Part shown: positions 37,307 to 46,144 of the stretch, piece by piece
How the letters are laid out: each line of letters opens with the position of its first letter
Numbering within the stretch: position 1 is the stretch's first letter
DNA from: Butyricimonas faecalis
GTDB lineage: Bacteria > Bacteroidota > Bacteroidia > Bacteroidales > Marinifilaceae
NCBI RefSeq assembly: GCF_003991565.1
Contig: NZ_CP032819.1
Coordinates: 4,402,001 to 4,466,000, forward strand
DNA: 64,000 nt
Reading direction: 5' to 3'
Notes under the pieces: generated by a model
Seen by the model: only the letters and a program-made list of their open reading frames with translations
Told to the model about the DNA's origin: nothing
The model's database searches: none
Made by a program: the position numbers and the translations under genes

Positions 37307-38188
37307 ATGGATATGCGAAAAATAATCATATTGTGTTTGGCTTTAACGGTGGGGGTTATTTCATTTGTCAACGCTCAGGACAATAAAGAAGAGAAAAAGT
37401 GGGATGAAATAGATTTGGATTCGTCAGAGGTGGAACAATTGGATTCTACTGAGATTATAAATGTAGTCAATAATGTTCTAACACTTAAAAATCCTTCGTT
37501 CGATTGGTTCAGACGAGCCACATGGATATTATATAACGTGAAAAGTGAGAAAGTCCGGGAATGTTATGTAATGTGGGCTATTCAGAAAGAATTGGCGCAA
37601 CATGGATATGGATTTGGAACGGTGAATGATGTGTTGGAAGATATTCGGTTGTGTTCGAAATCCATGAAATTGAGCAATCAGGCGAAGGTCCTTGTTGATC
37701 GGTATTGTCGGATTCGCGGAGGACGAAAAGTAGAGGCTCCTGCTTTTGAATTGAAATCTTTGCAAGGAGAAGATGTCCGGTTGGTTGATTTGAAAGGGAA
37801 ATTTGTATTTATGTTTGTATGGGACGGAGAGAATGCGATGGAAGAGTTGTCGATAATGAAGGCAATTGGTGCAAAATATAAAGATAGTACAAATGTTTGT
37901 TGTTTGACCGTAGCGGTATTACCGATAAACAAGACAGAGGCTTGGGAGAATTTTGTACAACGAGAAAAAATAGGTAATCATCTCAAATGCTTGCATACAG
38001 AAAAAAACTCTTCTTTTATTCAAGATTATTGTATTACGGAGTTGCCGCGGTGTGTTTTAATAGATCAGGATGGAAAGATCGTGAACGCTTGGGGTATTTC
38101 TCCCAAAGAAGATGGTTTTATGTTTTATCTTGATCGTGTGATAAACAGGTTGGAAGCTGAACCTGTAAGTATAAATGACTATAGATAA
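37307..38188 (+). CDS. Thioredoxin-fold protein lacking the CXXC motif (locus C)
   Basis: 293 residues with signal peptide (an ATG two codons later, 37313, is also possible). The C-terminal half aligns with TlpA proteins: 'APAFELKSLQGEDVRLVDLKG', 'KFVFMFVWDGENAMEEL', and 'ITELPRCVLIDQDGKIVNAWG' with the cis-Pro. At the redox site WCxxC is replaced by W-D-G-E-N, so both cysteines are absent and normal disulphide exchange is not possible. It may bind substrates or act as a chaperone for the two active TlpA proteins encoded just upstream. The reading frame is clean, so it is unlikely to be decay. Confidence 0.85.
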   Translation: MDMRKIIILCLALTVGVISFVNAQDNKEEKKWDEIDLDSSEVEQLDSTEIINVVNNVLTLKNPSFDWFRRATWILYNVKSEKVRECYVMWAIQKELAQHGYGFGTVNDVLEDIRLCSKSMKLSNQAKVLVDRYCRIRGGRKVEAPAFELKSLQGEDVRLVDLKGKFVFMFVWDGENAMEELSIMKAIGAKYKDSTNVCCLTVAVLPINKTEAWENFVQREKIGNHLKCLHTEKNSSFIQDYCITELPRCVLIDQDGKIVNAWGISPKEDGFMFYLDRVINRLEAEPVSINDYR

Positions 38189-38193
38189 TACCG

Positions 38194-39393
38194 ATGAAAA
38201 ATATATTTCTTCTGTTAATATGCTTTTTCTGTTTACTTTCTTGTGAGAAAAGACCGGATACCGTGTTTTATAATGTTAACGTGGTAGATGTTGAAAACGG
38301 GAAAATTGTACCGGGAATGACTGTTTCGGTGAAAGACGGAATCATTTTAAAAATAAAGAAAGCAGATACTCGGATCAAAGAGGGAGAACAAGATTTAACG
38401 GGTTTGTATATGATGCCCGGTTTAATTGATTCTCATGCTCATCTAGGGGATTGTGGACGAATGGGATGGCTTAATAATACCGTGAAATCTTACATAAAAG
38501 AGGGTGTTACGACGATTCGAGATGCTGGAGGTGATATGCGCCCGCTGAAAATTTATAAAGCTCAGTTGGATAGTGGTACAATGGTGGGACCGGACGTTTA
38601 TTTTTCTTCTTTTTGGGCCGGACCGAAATATTTTTATATGAGGCCTCGTTTTGAAACGAAGGGTTATCCGACTGAAAATGCACCCTGGAGCCAAAGTGTT
38701 TCTGATACGGCTAGCGTGGAGGAACTGGAAAAAATGGTTATAGAGGCTAAAGAATATGGTTGCACGGGATTGAAGTTGTATGATTATCTTTCTGCAGAGA
38801 TGCTACAGAAAATAATTCCATTGTGTCATAAGCATGGACTTAAAGCGTGGGGACATGCGGAAAACAGGTTAGCAGATGCATTGGAGGTCGTGAAAGCGGG
38901 CGTAGAAACCGTGTCTCATATTTATTTGATTGTCGGTTTGAGAAACTGTTATTCTTCCGAATACCGGAAAAAATGTTTTACTCCAGAGGAGATAACCCGT
39001 CGGGATTCTATTTACAAAGAGATGATTGCCCGAGGTACAATTCTGGATGCCACAATCACAGTTTCAAAAGAGATGAATTTCCTTTATCGTGTGGTAAATG
39101 AAGCTTATCGTGCCGGGGTGAAAATAGATGCAGGAACTGATGTGATTGATGGAAAAACTATTTTTCAGCAAGAGTTGAATTTATTGGTAGATTCTTGTGG
39201 GATGAGTATTCCTGATGTACTGCGGGCTGCAACTGTTGTCGGGGCTGAAGTCGTCGGAAAAGAAGGGAAATTGGGAGTGATTCGAGAAGGAGCAGAAGCG
39301 GATTTGTTAGTATTGAAATCTAACCCATTGGAGTCATTGAATGCTCTTCAAGACCGGAAAGCGTTGTATATAAATGGAATAGAAGTAAAGTGA
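38194..39393 (+). CDS. Amidohydrolase-family lipoprotein
   Basis: 399 residues with lipobox 'FFCLLSCEKRP', so exported and anchored. Metal-ligand pattern of the amidohydrolase superfamily is complete: H81-A-H83 ('IDSHAHLGD'), K194 ('TGLKLYDYL', possible carboxylated Lys), H221 ('AWGHAEN'), H242 ('VSHIYL') and D316 ('DAGTDV'). The overall type is closest to imidazolonepropionase/prolidase-like hydrolases. Placed between thioredoxins and a metalloprotease, a peptidase acting on short peptides or Pro-dipeptides is a reasonable inference, not proven. It starts 5 bp after the previous gene. Confidence 0.87.
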   Translation: MKNIFLLLICFFCLLSCEKRPDTVFYNVNVVDVENGKIVPGMTVSVKDGIILKIKKADTRIKEGEQDLTGLYMMPGLIDSHAHLGDCGRMGWLNNTVKSYIKEGVTTIRDAGGDMRPLKIYKAQLDSGTMVGPDVYFSSFWAGPKYFYMRPRFETKGYPTENAPWSQSVSDTASVEELEKMVIEAKEYGCTGLKLYDYLSAEMLQKIIPLCHKHGLKAWGHAENRLADALEVVKAGVETVSHIYLIVGLRNCYSSEYRKKCFTPEEITRRDSIYKEMIARGTILDATITVSKEMNFLYRVVNEAYRAGVKIDAGTDVIDGKTIFQQELNLLVDSCGMSIPDVLRAATVVGAEVVGKEGKLGVIREGAEADLLVLKSNPLESLNALQDRKALYINGIEVK

Positions 39394-39414
39394 TACTGAT
39401 CTTTTGATCAGTAT
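39393..39414 (+). promoter_or_regulatory. Intercistronic hairpin before the metalloprotease gene
   Basis: A perfect 9-bp stem ATACTGATC-TTTT-GATCAGTAT begins on the last base of the amidohydrolase stop codon. Without a T tract it is more likely an mRNA processing or stability element than a terminator. Confidence 0.5.
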
Positions 39415-39445
39415 AGATGTTTAATCTTATATAAAAATCATTGTA

Positions 39446-42010
39446 ATGAAAAGATTGTATGTAACACTACTTGTAGTGGTAATGCTCATCCCTTGTCTGT
39501 TGGTAAACGGGAGCGAGCGGAAAAAGAACAAGAAAAAGGAAAATGTCGTACAGACAGATGTCGAGAAAAAGAAAAATGTAAGTAAGTATGACAAATTATT
39601 AAAACAGCCTGGTGTTGAAACAGCAAAAGGTGATTTTATGACAATTCATAAGATCGGAGATAAAATTTATTTTGAATATCCGGTAAAGTATTTTGATCGT
39701 GAAATTCTTGTGGGAAGTACGGTTGCTTCGTCTGGTTTTGCAAGAATGATTAATGTGGGGTATAAGTATCAGGGACCTCAGCATTTAATGGTAGAGTTGA
39801 AAGATTCAACGGTATTTTTTAATGTTCCAAATACAAAAGCCTATTTGAATAGTGAGGATCCAGGACTTAAAGAAGCCATGGAGAAGAATTTCATCCCTAA
39901 TCTTTATAAGAAATTCCCGGTGTTAGCTTATAATGCGGATAGTTCCCGAGTTGTATTTGAGGCAACCAAGATGTTATCGGAATTGGGACCCGTTGGAATG
40001 TCTATAAGAGGATTTATGATGGAACCCAAAAAAGAGAATATTTCTTATGGGAAAATAAAAGCATTTGATGATAATGCTTCTATTGAGATGAAGCAACAAG
40101 TGGATGTTTCTATGCGATTTATGGGAAATCTTCCGATGGGAGATTTATCTGTTTCTTCTGTAGTGTCTTTATTGTTGTTGCCGGAAGAGAAGATGAAACC
40201 GCGTATCCAAGATTCGCGTATTGGCATTTTTTCAACAAATGGATTTAGCGGGGCTATGGTTTCCATGCCTAAAATAGAGGTGAGCGATAAAACAGACGGT
40301 TTTCGGGAATTTTTGTTTGCCAATCGTTGGAAACTAGAACCGGTAAACGAAGAGGCTTGGAAACGTGGTGAATTAACAGAGGTAAAGAAACCGATTGTTT
40401 GGTATGTGGATAATACATTCCCGTCAACTTGGAAAGAACCGATAAAAAAAGGCGTTTTACGTTGGAACAAAGCTTTTGAGCAAATTGGTTTAAAAAATGT
40501 GATGCAAGTTCGAGATTTCCCAACGGATGATCCCTCGTTCGACCCGGACAACTTGAAATATTCTTGTATTCGTTATTGTCCGGATGATGAGAAAAACGCC
40601 ATGGGGCCGAGTTGGGTTGATCCGACAACCGGAGAAATTATAAATGCATCCGTGATCGTGTATAACGATATGGTGAAATTAATTAATCACTGGCGCTTTA
40701 TACAAACATCTCAAATTGATCCTCGCGTACGAGTAGAAAAGATGCCTCAAGACGTGAGAGACGAATCCATCGAGTATGTGGTGGCTCATGAGATTGGTCA
40801 CACGTTGGGATTGATGCATAATATGGGGGCTTCTGCTGCTATTCCGGTAGATTCTTTACGTTCTGCTACATTTACGCAAAAATACGGGACAACTCCTTCC
40901 ATAATGGATTATGCGCGCTTTAATTATGTGGCTCAACCGGAAGACAAAGGGGTGAAATTGACTCCTCCGGAGTTAGGAGTATATGATTATTACGCTATTA
41001 AATGGCTTTATACTCCTATTTTTGGAGCGAAAGATATGTGGGAAGAAGCAGCAATTGCAGAGAAATGGATAGACGAAAAGGCCGGTGATCCTTTTTATCG
41101 TTACGGGGCACAACAGGTATCTGCCATTTGGGATCCCAGTTCTTTGGCGGAAGATTTGGGTGATAATCCGGTAAAAGCAGGTAAATATGGTGTGAAAAAC
41201 TTGAAATATATACTGAAAAACTTGGATGAATGGAGTGGAGAAACCGGTGATGTTGAACGCCGTAAAGAGCTTTATGGAGAATTGGCAAGTCAATATGTTC
41301 GTTATTTATCAAATGCCATTTATCAGATTGGAGGTTTTAAAGTATCTCGCGTAAAAGAAAATACACCGGGAAAACCTGTTGAGGTTGTATCCAAAAAAGA
41401 TCAGAAGGAAGCTTTAACTTGGGTGATGAATGAATTACGAAATTGTGAGTGGCTTGATGATTCGGAATTATTGAACAAATTTGGGGTGAGAATAAACATG
41501 TCTTCTAAATTGGCAGGATTACACCAGCAATTGTTAGGAAAAACACTTGAAAAAGTAGTTTTGGCTTCACACATGGCTAAAAATCAGAATCCGTATACAT
41601 TACAAGAATACATGAATGATTTGTATGCAGAATTATTTGCCTCTACGATTAAGGGAAAACGTTTGACTGATACAGAAAAAGGTTTACAACGAGGAATCGT
41701 TACGAGTTTAACGCAGGCTCTAAATAGTCGGGGTGGAGGTAATTTTGTAGTTGGAATGGGAATTGCAAATCACACAGAAGATTCTTGTTGTTCTGCTTCG
41801 GAAGAGGACGAGGTAAATACCTTTGGTCCGACATCTCGTTCCGTGCTGTATGGATATAGTGTTGCAGAGATTAATGACATCGCAGTTTATCAATTAGCAT
41901 TATTGGAAAAAATAAGTAGTTTGTTGAAGACGAAAGTGAATTCATCTGTTGATAAAGCTCATTATGCTTATTTATATCGAGAGGTGAGTAAAGCGTTGAA
42001 AATAGATTGA
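39446..42010 (+). CDS. Secreted zinc-dependent metalloprotease (DUF5117/DUF4953 type)
   Basis: 854 residues with signal peptide, then a Lys-rich linker (residues 24-47). N-terminal DUF5118/DUF5117-like beta region ('FMTIHKIGDKIYFEYPVKYFDREIL') precedes a gluzincin/metzincin-like catalytic domain with 'AHEIGHTLGLMHNMG' (H448, E449, H452, H458: HExxHxxGxxH), then the family's C-terminal helical domain. Members of this family are found across Bacteroidota as large exported proteases. It is the last gene of locus C, followed by a strong terminator. Together with the amidohydrolase it is the main hint that the locus handles protein or peptide. Confidence 0.92.
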   Translation: MKRLYVTLLVVVMLIPCLLVNGSERKKNKKKENVVQTDVEKKKNVSKYDKLLKQPGVETAKGDFMTIHKIGDKIYFEYPVKYFDREILVGSTVASSGFARMINVGYKYQGPQHLMVELKDSTVFFNVPNTKAYLNSEDPGLKEAMEKNFIPNLYKKFPVLAYNADSSRVVFEATKMLSELGPVGMSIRGFMMEPKKENISYGKIKAFDDNASIEMKQQVDVSMRFMGNLPMGDLSVSSVVSLLLLPEEKMKPRIQDSRIGIFSTNGFSGAMVSMPKIEVSDKTDGFREFLFANRWKLEPVNEEAWKRGELTEVKKPIVWYVDNTFPSTWKEPIKKGVLRWNKAFEQIGLKNVMQVRDFPTDDPSFDPDNLKYSCIRYCPDDEKNAMGPSWVDPTTGEIINASVIVYNDMVKLINHWRFIQTSQIDPRVRVEKMPQDVRDESIEYVVAHEIGHTLGLMHNMGASAAIPVDSLRSATFTQKYGTTPSIMDYARFNYVAQPEDKGVKLTPPELGVYDYYAIKWLYTPIFGAKDMWEEAAIAEKWIDEKAGDPFYRYGAQQVSAIWDPSSLAEDLGDNPVKAGKYGVKNLKYILKNLDEWSGETGDVERRKELYGELASQYVRYLSNAIYQIGGFKVSRVKENTPGKPVEVVSKKDQKEALTWVMNELRNCEWLDDSELLNKFGVRINMSSKLAGLHQQLLGKTLEKVVLASHMAKNQNPYTLQEYMNDLYAELFASTIKGKRLTDTEKGLQRGIVTSLTQALNSRGGGNFVVGMGIANHTEDSCCSASEEDEVNTFGPTSRSVLYGYSVAEINDIAVYQLALLEKISSLLKTKVNSSVDKAHYAYLYREVSKALKID

Positions 42011-42071
42011 TATAATTCCAAAAAGAATGTAAGTATTAAAATGAGTTGATACAACTCAAAATAAAGTGTGT

Positions 42072-42115
42072 AGCCTGTCATTGATGAAATTCCCAGCAAT
42101 GGCAGGCTTCTTTTA
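42072..42115 (+). terminator. Terminator of locus C
   Basis: AGCCTGTCATTG (42072-42083) pairs with CAATGGCAGGCT (42097-42108) over 12 bp including one G-U, followed by TCTTTT. A strong intrinsic terminator 61 bp after the metalloprotease stop. Confidence 0.88.
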
Positions 42116-42229
42116 AATCTACTCTCGTGATACTACTCAAATCTTACCCCAATAAGGTAGTAAACAAACCCAAATAATACCACATACTCAGAACTCATCC
42201 GAAGTTCACTCGTAGCTGAACCATCCCGT

Positions 42230-42267
42230 AACGTTTGAGCAACGGATGTGCAACGTTTGAGCAACGG
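42230..42267 (+). repeat. 16-bp direct repeat AACGTTTGAGCAACGG
   Basis: Two perfect copies at 42230-42245 and 42252-42267 (22-bp period) lie near the left edge of the mobile region. They could be recombinase or regulator binding sites, or part of a dispersed repeat. Confidence 0.7.
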
Positions 42268-42681
42268 TTAAGTGGGATTATTTCTATAGCTTTTCAGTAG
42301 GATTTCCCCTAGTTTTCAGTATAAGTTATTCCCGATGGTTCTATTAAACTTGCATTAAATAATTACCACGGAGAGTAACTTAGCTCTCCCTCTGTTTATA
42401 GAGGGAGTACGGCGAAGCCGGGAGGGAGTTGATTCCCTGTAAAGTTGTATATAAGTTCCTAAAAGTTTTATTTTAAATTTTCAACGGTTTGACACAACCA
42501 TTTGAGGAATAAACATTTAGCGGAGTATTTGAGAAATAACAGTAACGAATTGGCAACCGTGCGATTTTCAGCGGTTTGCGGTGCTATGCTGTCAAATAAC
42601 TCTTTTTGCAAAATTAGAATATCTTTTTTGAAATTCCAAGAATTTATATTCAAATTAAATGCCGCCTTGTTATTTCTATTG

Positions 42682-43383
42682 TCAAAGCTGCATCCATTCT
42701 CTACGTTTCTCTTTCGGAAAACGGTTGGCGGCAATACGAAGCATGACACGGGGCATTTCTTGCCGGTATTTGTCAATAAAGAGACTGAGCCGAATGAGGT
42801 CGTATTTACCCGCTTCATGCAACATCCATCCTACAGCTTTTTGTACCAGAACGTGGGGACTCCCCATCAAGGAGAGAGCAAGACGATATGTATCTTCAAC
42901 ATTACCATTATGTATAAACGTGTATGTAGCCATCATAGCGATACGGTTGTCCCAAGGCGAATCGCTTTTGGCTAACCGGTACAATACATCGCACGGTTTG
43001 TCATGTAGATATTCACCGACGATATAGGGAGATGAACTGTCTATTAAATCCCAATCGTTTATACAATTCGTATGATTGATGTAGAACTCGAAAATTTCAG
43101 TCCGTTCGCGTTCGTCTCCTTGTTTGAACTGTTTTTTGAGTATGATAAGCGCACACATTCGGTGTTCATGGACTTCTGACAAAAGCAACTGTTCTATTTC
43201 ATCCAAACAAATATTGACGTACCGTTCGGCTACTTTTCTTATTTCCGCAACTTTAATGCCTATAAAGAAATCAGCCCCCACGCATCCTATTCTGTTTGAT
43301 TCGGAACGGAAAGCGGTTCGGTTGTCAGCCACTTCATCCAGTTCGTCTATCAGCTTATGTACCTGCGCAGATAACTGTTCCAT
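42682..43383 (-). CDS. DNA alkylation repair protein (AlkD-like HEAT repeats)
   Basis: 233 residues made of short helices typical of AlkC/AlkD-type HEAT-like repeats: 'VGADFFIGIKVAEIRKVAER', 'HEHRMCALIILKKQF', 'NDWDLIDSSSPYIVGEYL', 'SPWDNRIAMMATYTFIHNG', 'VQKAVGWMLHEAGKYD'. The pattern 'N-DWDLID' and 'VGWMLRE'-like box are family hallmarks. The protein should recognise and excise bulky or cationic alkylated bases. Ends one base before the AlkA-like gene start on the same strand: 43385 stop versus 43383 start, so it is the next gene of the operon. Confidence 0.92.
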   Translation of the reverse strand: MEQLSAQVHKLIDELDEVADNRTAFRSESNRIGCVGADFFIGIKVAEIRKVAERYVNICLDEIEQLLLSEVHEHRMCALIILKKQFKQGDERERTEIFEFYINHTNCINDWDLIDSSSPYIVGEYLHDKPCDVLYRLAKSDSPWDNRIAMMATYTFIHNGNVEDTYRLALSLMGSPHVLVQKAVGWMLHEAGKYDLIRLSLFIDKYRQEMPRVMLRIAANRFPKEKRREWMQL

Positions 43384-43384
43384 T

Positions 43385-44032
43385 TTATAAATCTTTCAAT
43401 TTAGGCGATTCTGTTGCAATTAACTTTCTATCGAATGCAGCATATAGATACATAGCGGCAACGGAAGAGTATGGCGACCATTTCCGGCAACGCCGTTTGA
43501 CCGCTTCCGGTTTCACATTCCGGGTACGGTAAAGCCACTTGTAAGCGGCTAAAAAGGTGGCATCCTCGTATGGAAGCACGTCGGGGCGATTGATTTTATA
43601 AAGATACATTTTGGCAGTCCAATTTCCTATGCCCTTGATAGCCGTCAGGGACTTTATAATCTCCGCATCGGAAAGTTCTTTGAGTTTTCCGAAGTCGAGA
43701 CTGCCGGTTTCTACCATGAACGCTATTTCCCGGATGCACTCGGCTTTTCTCAAGGAAATACCTGTCTTTTTTAATTCATAGACAGACAACGAACATATTG
43801 CCCCGGCCGTCATTTCTCCCCGACAAAGGTCTGACAATCGTCCTGTCATCACATCGGCGGCTTGGATAGAAAGCATCTGTCCTATAACCTGCTCTATGAA
43901 GAAGCGAAAATCATCTTTGAGGTCAGTATGAGAAAGCGGACCGACCCGCTCTATCAGCCAAGCCAGCTTCTTATCCCTTCTTTTAAGAACAGAAACAGCT
44001 TCTTCATATAGTGGAAAGTTTTGTTCCGTCAT
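43385..44032 (-). CDS. DNA-3-methyladenine glycosylase (AlkA-like, HhH-GPD)
   Basis: 215 residues with the helix-hairpin-helix 'SLTAIKGIGNWTAKMYLY' and the following GPD segment 'NRPDVLPYEDATFLAAYKWL', where the Asp is in place to be the catalytic residue. Removes alkylated purines. It lacks the N-terminal domain of E. coli AlkA, as is common for the short AlkA-type enzymes. The downstream gene encodes an AlkD-like enzyme, so the pair forms an alkylation-repair cassette. Confidence 0.92.
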   Translation of the reverse strand: MTEQNFPLYEEAVSVLKRRDKKLAWLIERVGPLSHTDLKDDFRFFIEQVIGQMLSIQAADVMTGRLSDLCRGEMTAGAICSLSVYELKKTGISLRKAECIREIAFMVETGSLDFGKLKELSDAEIIKSLTAIKGIGNWTAKMYLYKINRPDVLPYEDATFLAAYKWLYRTRNVKPEAVKRRCRKWSPYSSVAAMYLYAAFDRKLIATESPKLKDL

Positions 44033-44052
44033 ATTACTTCATCTTTTGTCAT

Positions 44053-44379
44053 TCAGGAAGATACGACCTTTAAGCCTATAATGGAAACTATCAGCGTAAA
44101 GATAAAGAAAAGCCTTCCGAAACTTACCGGCTCCTTAAAAAAGAGAATGCCAATCAGAACCGTGCCGACGGCACCGATTCCCGTCCAGACGGCATAAGCT
44201 GTGCCGATAGGCAAAGTTTTCAAAACTTTAGTCACGATGTACAAACTAAGCGCAATGGCACTTACCGTGCCTATGCACCACAAACCTTTTTCAAATCCTG
44301 CAGTCTTGCTCACTTTGCTCAAGCAGAAGGTAAAAACGAGCTCGATGCACCCGGATACCACTAAAAGCAACCAATTCAT
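44053..44379 (-). CDS. Small multidrug resistance (SMR) family exporter, Gdx/SugE-like
   Basis: 108 residues and four membrane helices, the normal SMR size. The essential Glu is at residue 13 ('SGCIELVFTFCLSK'), and 'IGTAYAVWTGIGAVGTVLIG' is the conserved helix 3 segment. SMR proteins exchange protons for cationic substrates (guanidinium for Gdx, quaternary ammonium compounds for Qac). Which subtype applies is not certain. It lies between the repair genes and the Crp/Fnr gene on the same strand. Confidence 0.9.
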   Translation of the reverse strand: MNWLLLVVSGCIELVFTFCLSKVSKTAGFEKGLWCIGTVSAIALSLYIVTKVLKTLPIGTAYAVWTGIGAVGTVLIGILFFKEPVSFGRLFFIFTLIVSIIGLKVVSS

Positions 44380-44469
44380 AACTTTAATTCTTTATGGGGT
44401 GCGAATTTCGGTATTTGCGGTTTGTTTCTTCTTTACATGTTTTAAAAAGCGATTTTACATTTGATAAAT

Positions 44470-45033
44470 TCATTTCATTTGGGCTCTGATACGGCTCAAA
44501 TTGACTTGGGAAATACCCAAATAAGAGGCTATTATACCTAATGGAACCCGCTGTATAATGCTTGGATATTCATTTATGAGTTCCTGATACCTTTCCAATG
44601 ATGTCTTGAATTGCCGTGCTATAAACAATTTTTCTGATTTGATACAAGCTGATTCCGCATACCGGCGTCCCCAATTGGCTATATGTATATCGTTCCGATA
44701 TAAATCCTGCAACCGTCCCAAATCAATTTCATACAAAACACAATCCTCTAGAAGTTCTACTGTGGCATATTCTCCCAAACCTGCAAAAAGAGTTTGCAGA
44801 GGAAATATAAGGTCTCCTTCCTGACCGAACCAGAATGTGATTTCCTTGTCGTTTTTATGTGCATATGCCCGAACGATTCCTTTCTTTATGAAATAAGACT
44901 TTGTTTCCTTTTTATATTCCCGATGCAAATGAAATTTTTTAGGGTATTCCACTTCCGATATTGAAGCTGCCAATGTGTCAAGAGAAAGTTGTGGCAGCGG
45001 ATATATACTGTTTATTATATCATTAATATTCAT
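44470..45033 (-). CDS. Crp/Fnr-family transcription regulator
   Basis: 187 residues: an N-terminal cyclic-nucleotide-binding-like beta roll ('EVEYPKKFHLHREYKKETKSYFIKKGIVRAY') and a C-terminal winged helix ('VPLGIIASYLGISQVNLSRIRAQ'). No Cys cluster of the Fnr type is seen. This group is widespread in Bacteroidota and often regulates adjacent transporters, so control of the SMR and repair genes downstream is an inference from position. Confidence 0.9.
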   Translation of the reverse strand: MNINDIINSIYPLPQLSLDTLAASISEVEYPKKFHLHREYKKETKSYFIKKGIVRAYAHKNDKEITFWFGQEGDLIFPLQTLFAGLGEYATVELLEDCVLYEIDLGRLQDLYRNDIHIANWGRRYAESACIKSEKLFIARQFKTSLERYQELINEYPSIIQRVPLGIIASYLGISQVNLSRIRAQMK

Positions 45034-45143
45034 TTTGTTAAATCTTACATATCGAACAATTATACCGTTGCAAAATTACGAAAAGTGCCGTTCATGCGAA
45101 ATGATGAACGGCACTTTTTATTATTCCCAGTGAAATAAAACGG

Positions 45144-46082
45144 CTACAGTTTCATTCCCCTGCCTTTCCGTTGCTGTATAACGGGTTGGCGTATGGTCTG
45201 CCTTAGTTTCTCGAACTGCTCCCTGAACCATTCGCCGATGGGTCGCAAGTCAATCGTAAGGATAAACTTACCGTTGTCAGAGAATACTTTGGCTTTAACA
45301 TCTTTTGCCATGAATTTCCGCTTGTGTTCTTCCGAATACAACTCGCCGTTGTACTCAATGGGTTTACCTGTCAGCAATGTCGCAGTCTGCTCTTTATTGA
45401 AACCTACAGCAAGGCACAATATTTCAATGTTAATCATGTCCTTGATTTGTGGGAACCATTTCAAGGTCTTGTTTAACAACACCGTAAGCCGTGAAATCTC
45501 ACGTTTGAGGTTTGTTTCTGTCTGTGCCAATTCGTTGATATGCTTCTGTTGCATATCCAGCATTTGGCGGCTGTGGTCTGCCTGCATGGTCTGTATCTTG
45601 TCTTGCAGAGCCTCTATCGTTTCCTCGTGGTCGGCTACCTCCCTATGCAGGATGCTGTTCTCCCTCTTCAATGCCTTGACCTTGTTGCTCCCGAAAAGAG
45701 AGCCGACACTCTCGGCGATGTTGGCAGCTGCGGTCGTCGCAGCCCCTTTCAGCCGCTCGGTCTGTATCTCCTTTTTCGCCCGTACAAGCTCCTCCTGTGC
45801 CGTATCTTTCCGTTCCTGCAATTCCATCACCTCCGCTTTCAGTTCTTCAGTCTGACGCTTTATGTCACGGTAGTACTGCTGCGTGGAAACGTGCCTTGCG
45901 TCCGAACCGTCAATCCCCCTTTGCAGCCCGTATTTCGCCATCGCTGCGGCATAGCTGTCCTGATAGGATTTCAGTTTCAAACGGTTCATGATGTCATCGG
46001 CGCACAGCCTCACGCTGTCGGCAGGCTTTTTGCGGTAGCGTTTCTTCGCCTGCTCCTCCCGTTTCCTGCGCTTGCGCTCCCC
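45144..46082 (-). pseudogene. MobV-family relaxase, 5'-truncated
   Basis: The reading frame is open from about 46088 to the stop at 45144 and encodes only the C-terminal part of a Bacteroidota Mob/Pre relaxase: 'KREEQAKKRYRKK', 'VRLCADDIMNRLKLKSYQDS', 'YGLQRGIDGSDARHVSTQQY' then a long coiled coil. The N-terminal catalytic domain, with the HxHxD-type metal site that precedes this segment in intact proteins, is missing (roughly 200 residues). The break lies next to a 17-bp inverted repeat at 46088-46144. A GTG at 46013 could start a 289-residue product, but it would lack nicking activity. Confidence 0.82.
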
Positions 46083-46087
46083 CTTGC

Positions 46088-46144
46088 CTTATTGGGGAAT
46101 TTTCAGCGTTGCCTGCAATGCGGCTCGGAAAATTCCCTAATAAG
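46088..46144. repeat. 17-bp inverted repeat at the relaxase break point
   Basis: CTTATTGGGGAATTTTC (46088-46104) and GAAAATTCCCTAATAAG (46128-46144) pair at 16 of 17 positions, and the 23-nt spacer itself contains GCGTTGC / GCAATGC, which can pair with one G-U. The repeat starts six bases beyond the last recognisable relaxase codon, so it may be the recombination site at which the relaxase was cut. Confidence 0.8.

Larger units (their letters stand above)
42011..42681. other. Intergenic region between locus C and the mobile region
   Basis: 671 bp without a supportable gene. It holds the locus C terminator (42072-42115), a 16-bp direct repeat (42230-42267), a CTCCCTCTGT...GGGAGGGAG block (about 42390-42431) that resembles dispersed Bacteroidota intergenic repeats, and the probable edge of the mobile region near 42467. 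Short possible reading frames here are overlapped by low-complexity AT sequence and look spurious. Confidence 0.6.

Noticed and set aside
42468..42975. Short frames on both strands next to the AlkD-like gene
   Set aside because: Most of their length is antisense to or overlaps the AlkD-like gene, and the rest is AT-rich non-coding sequence.
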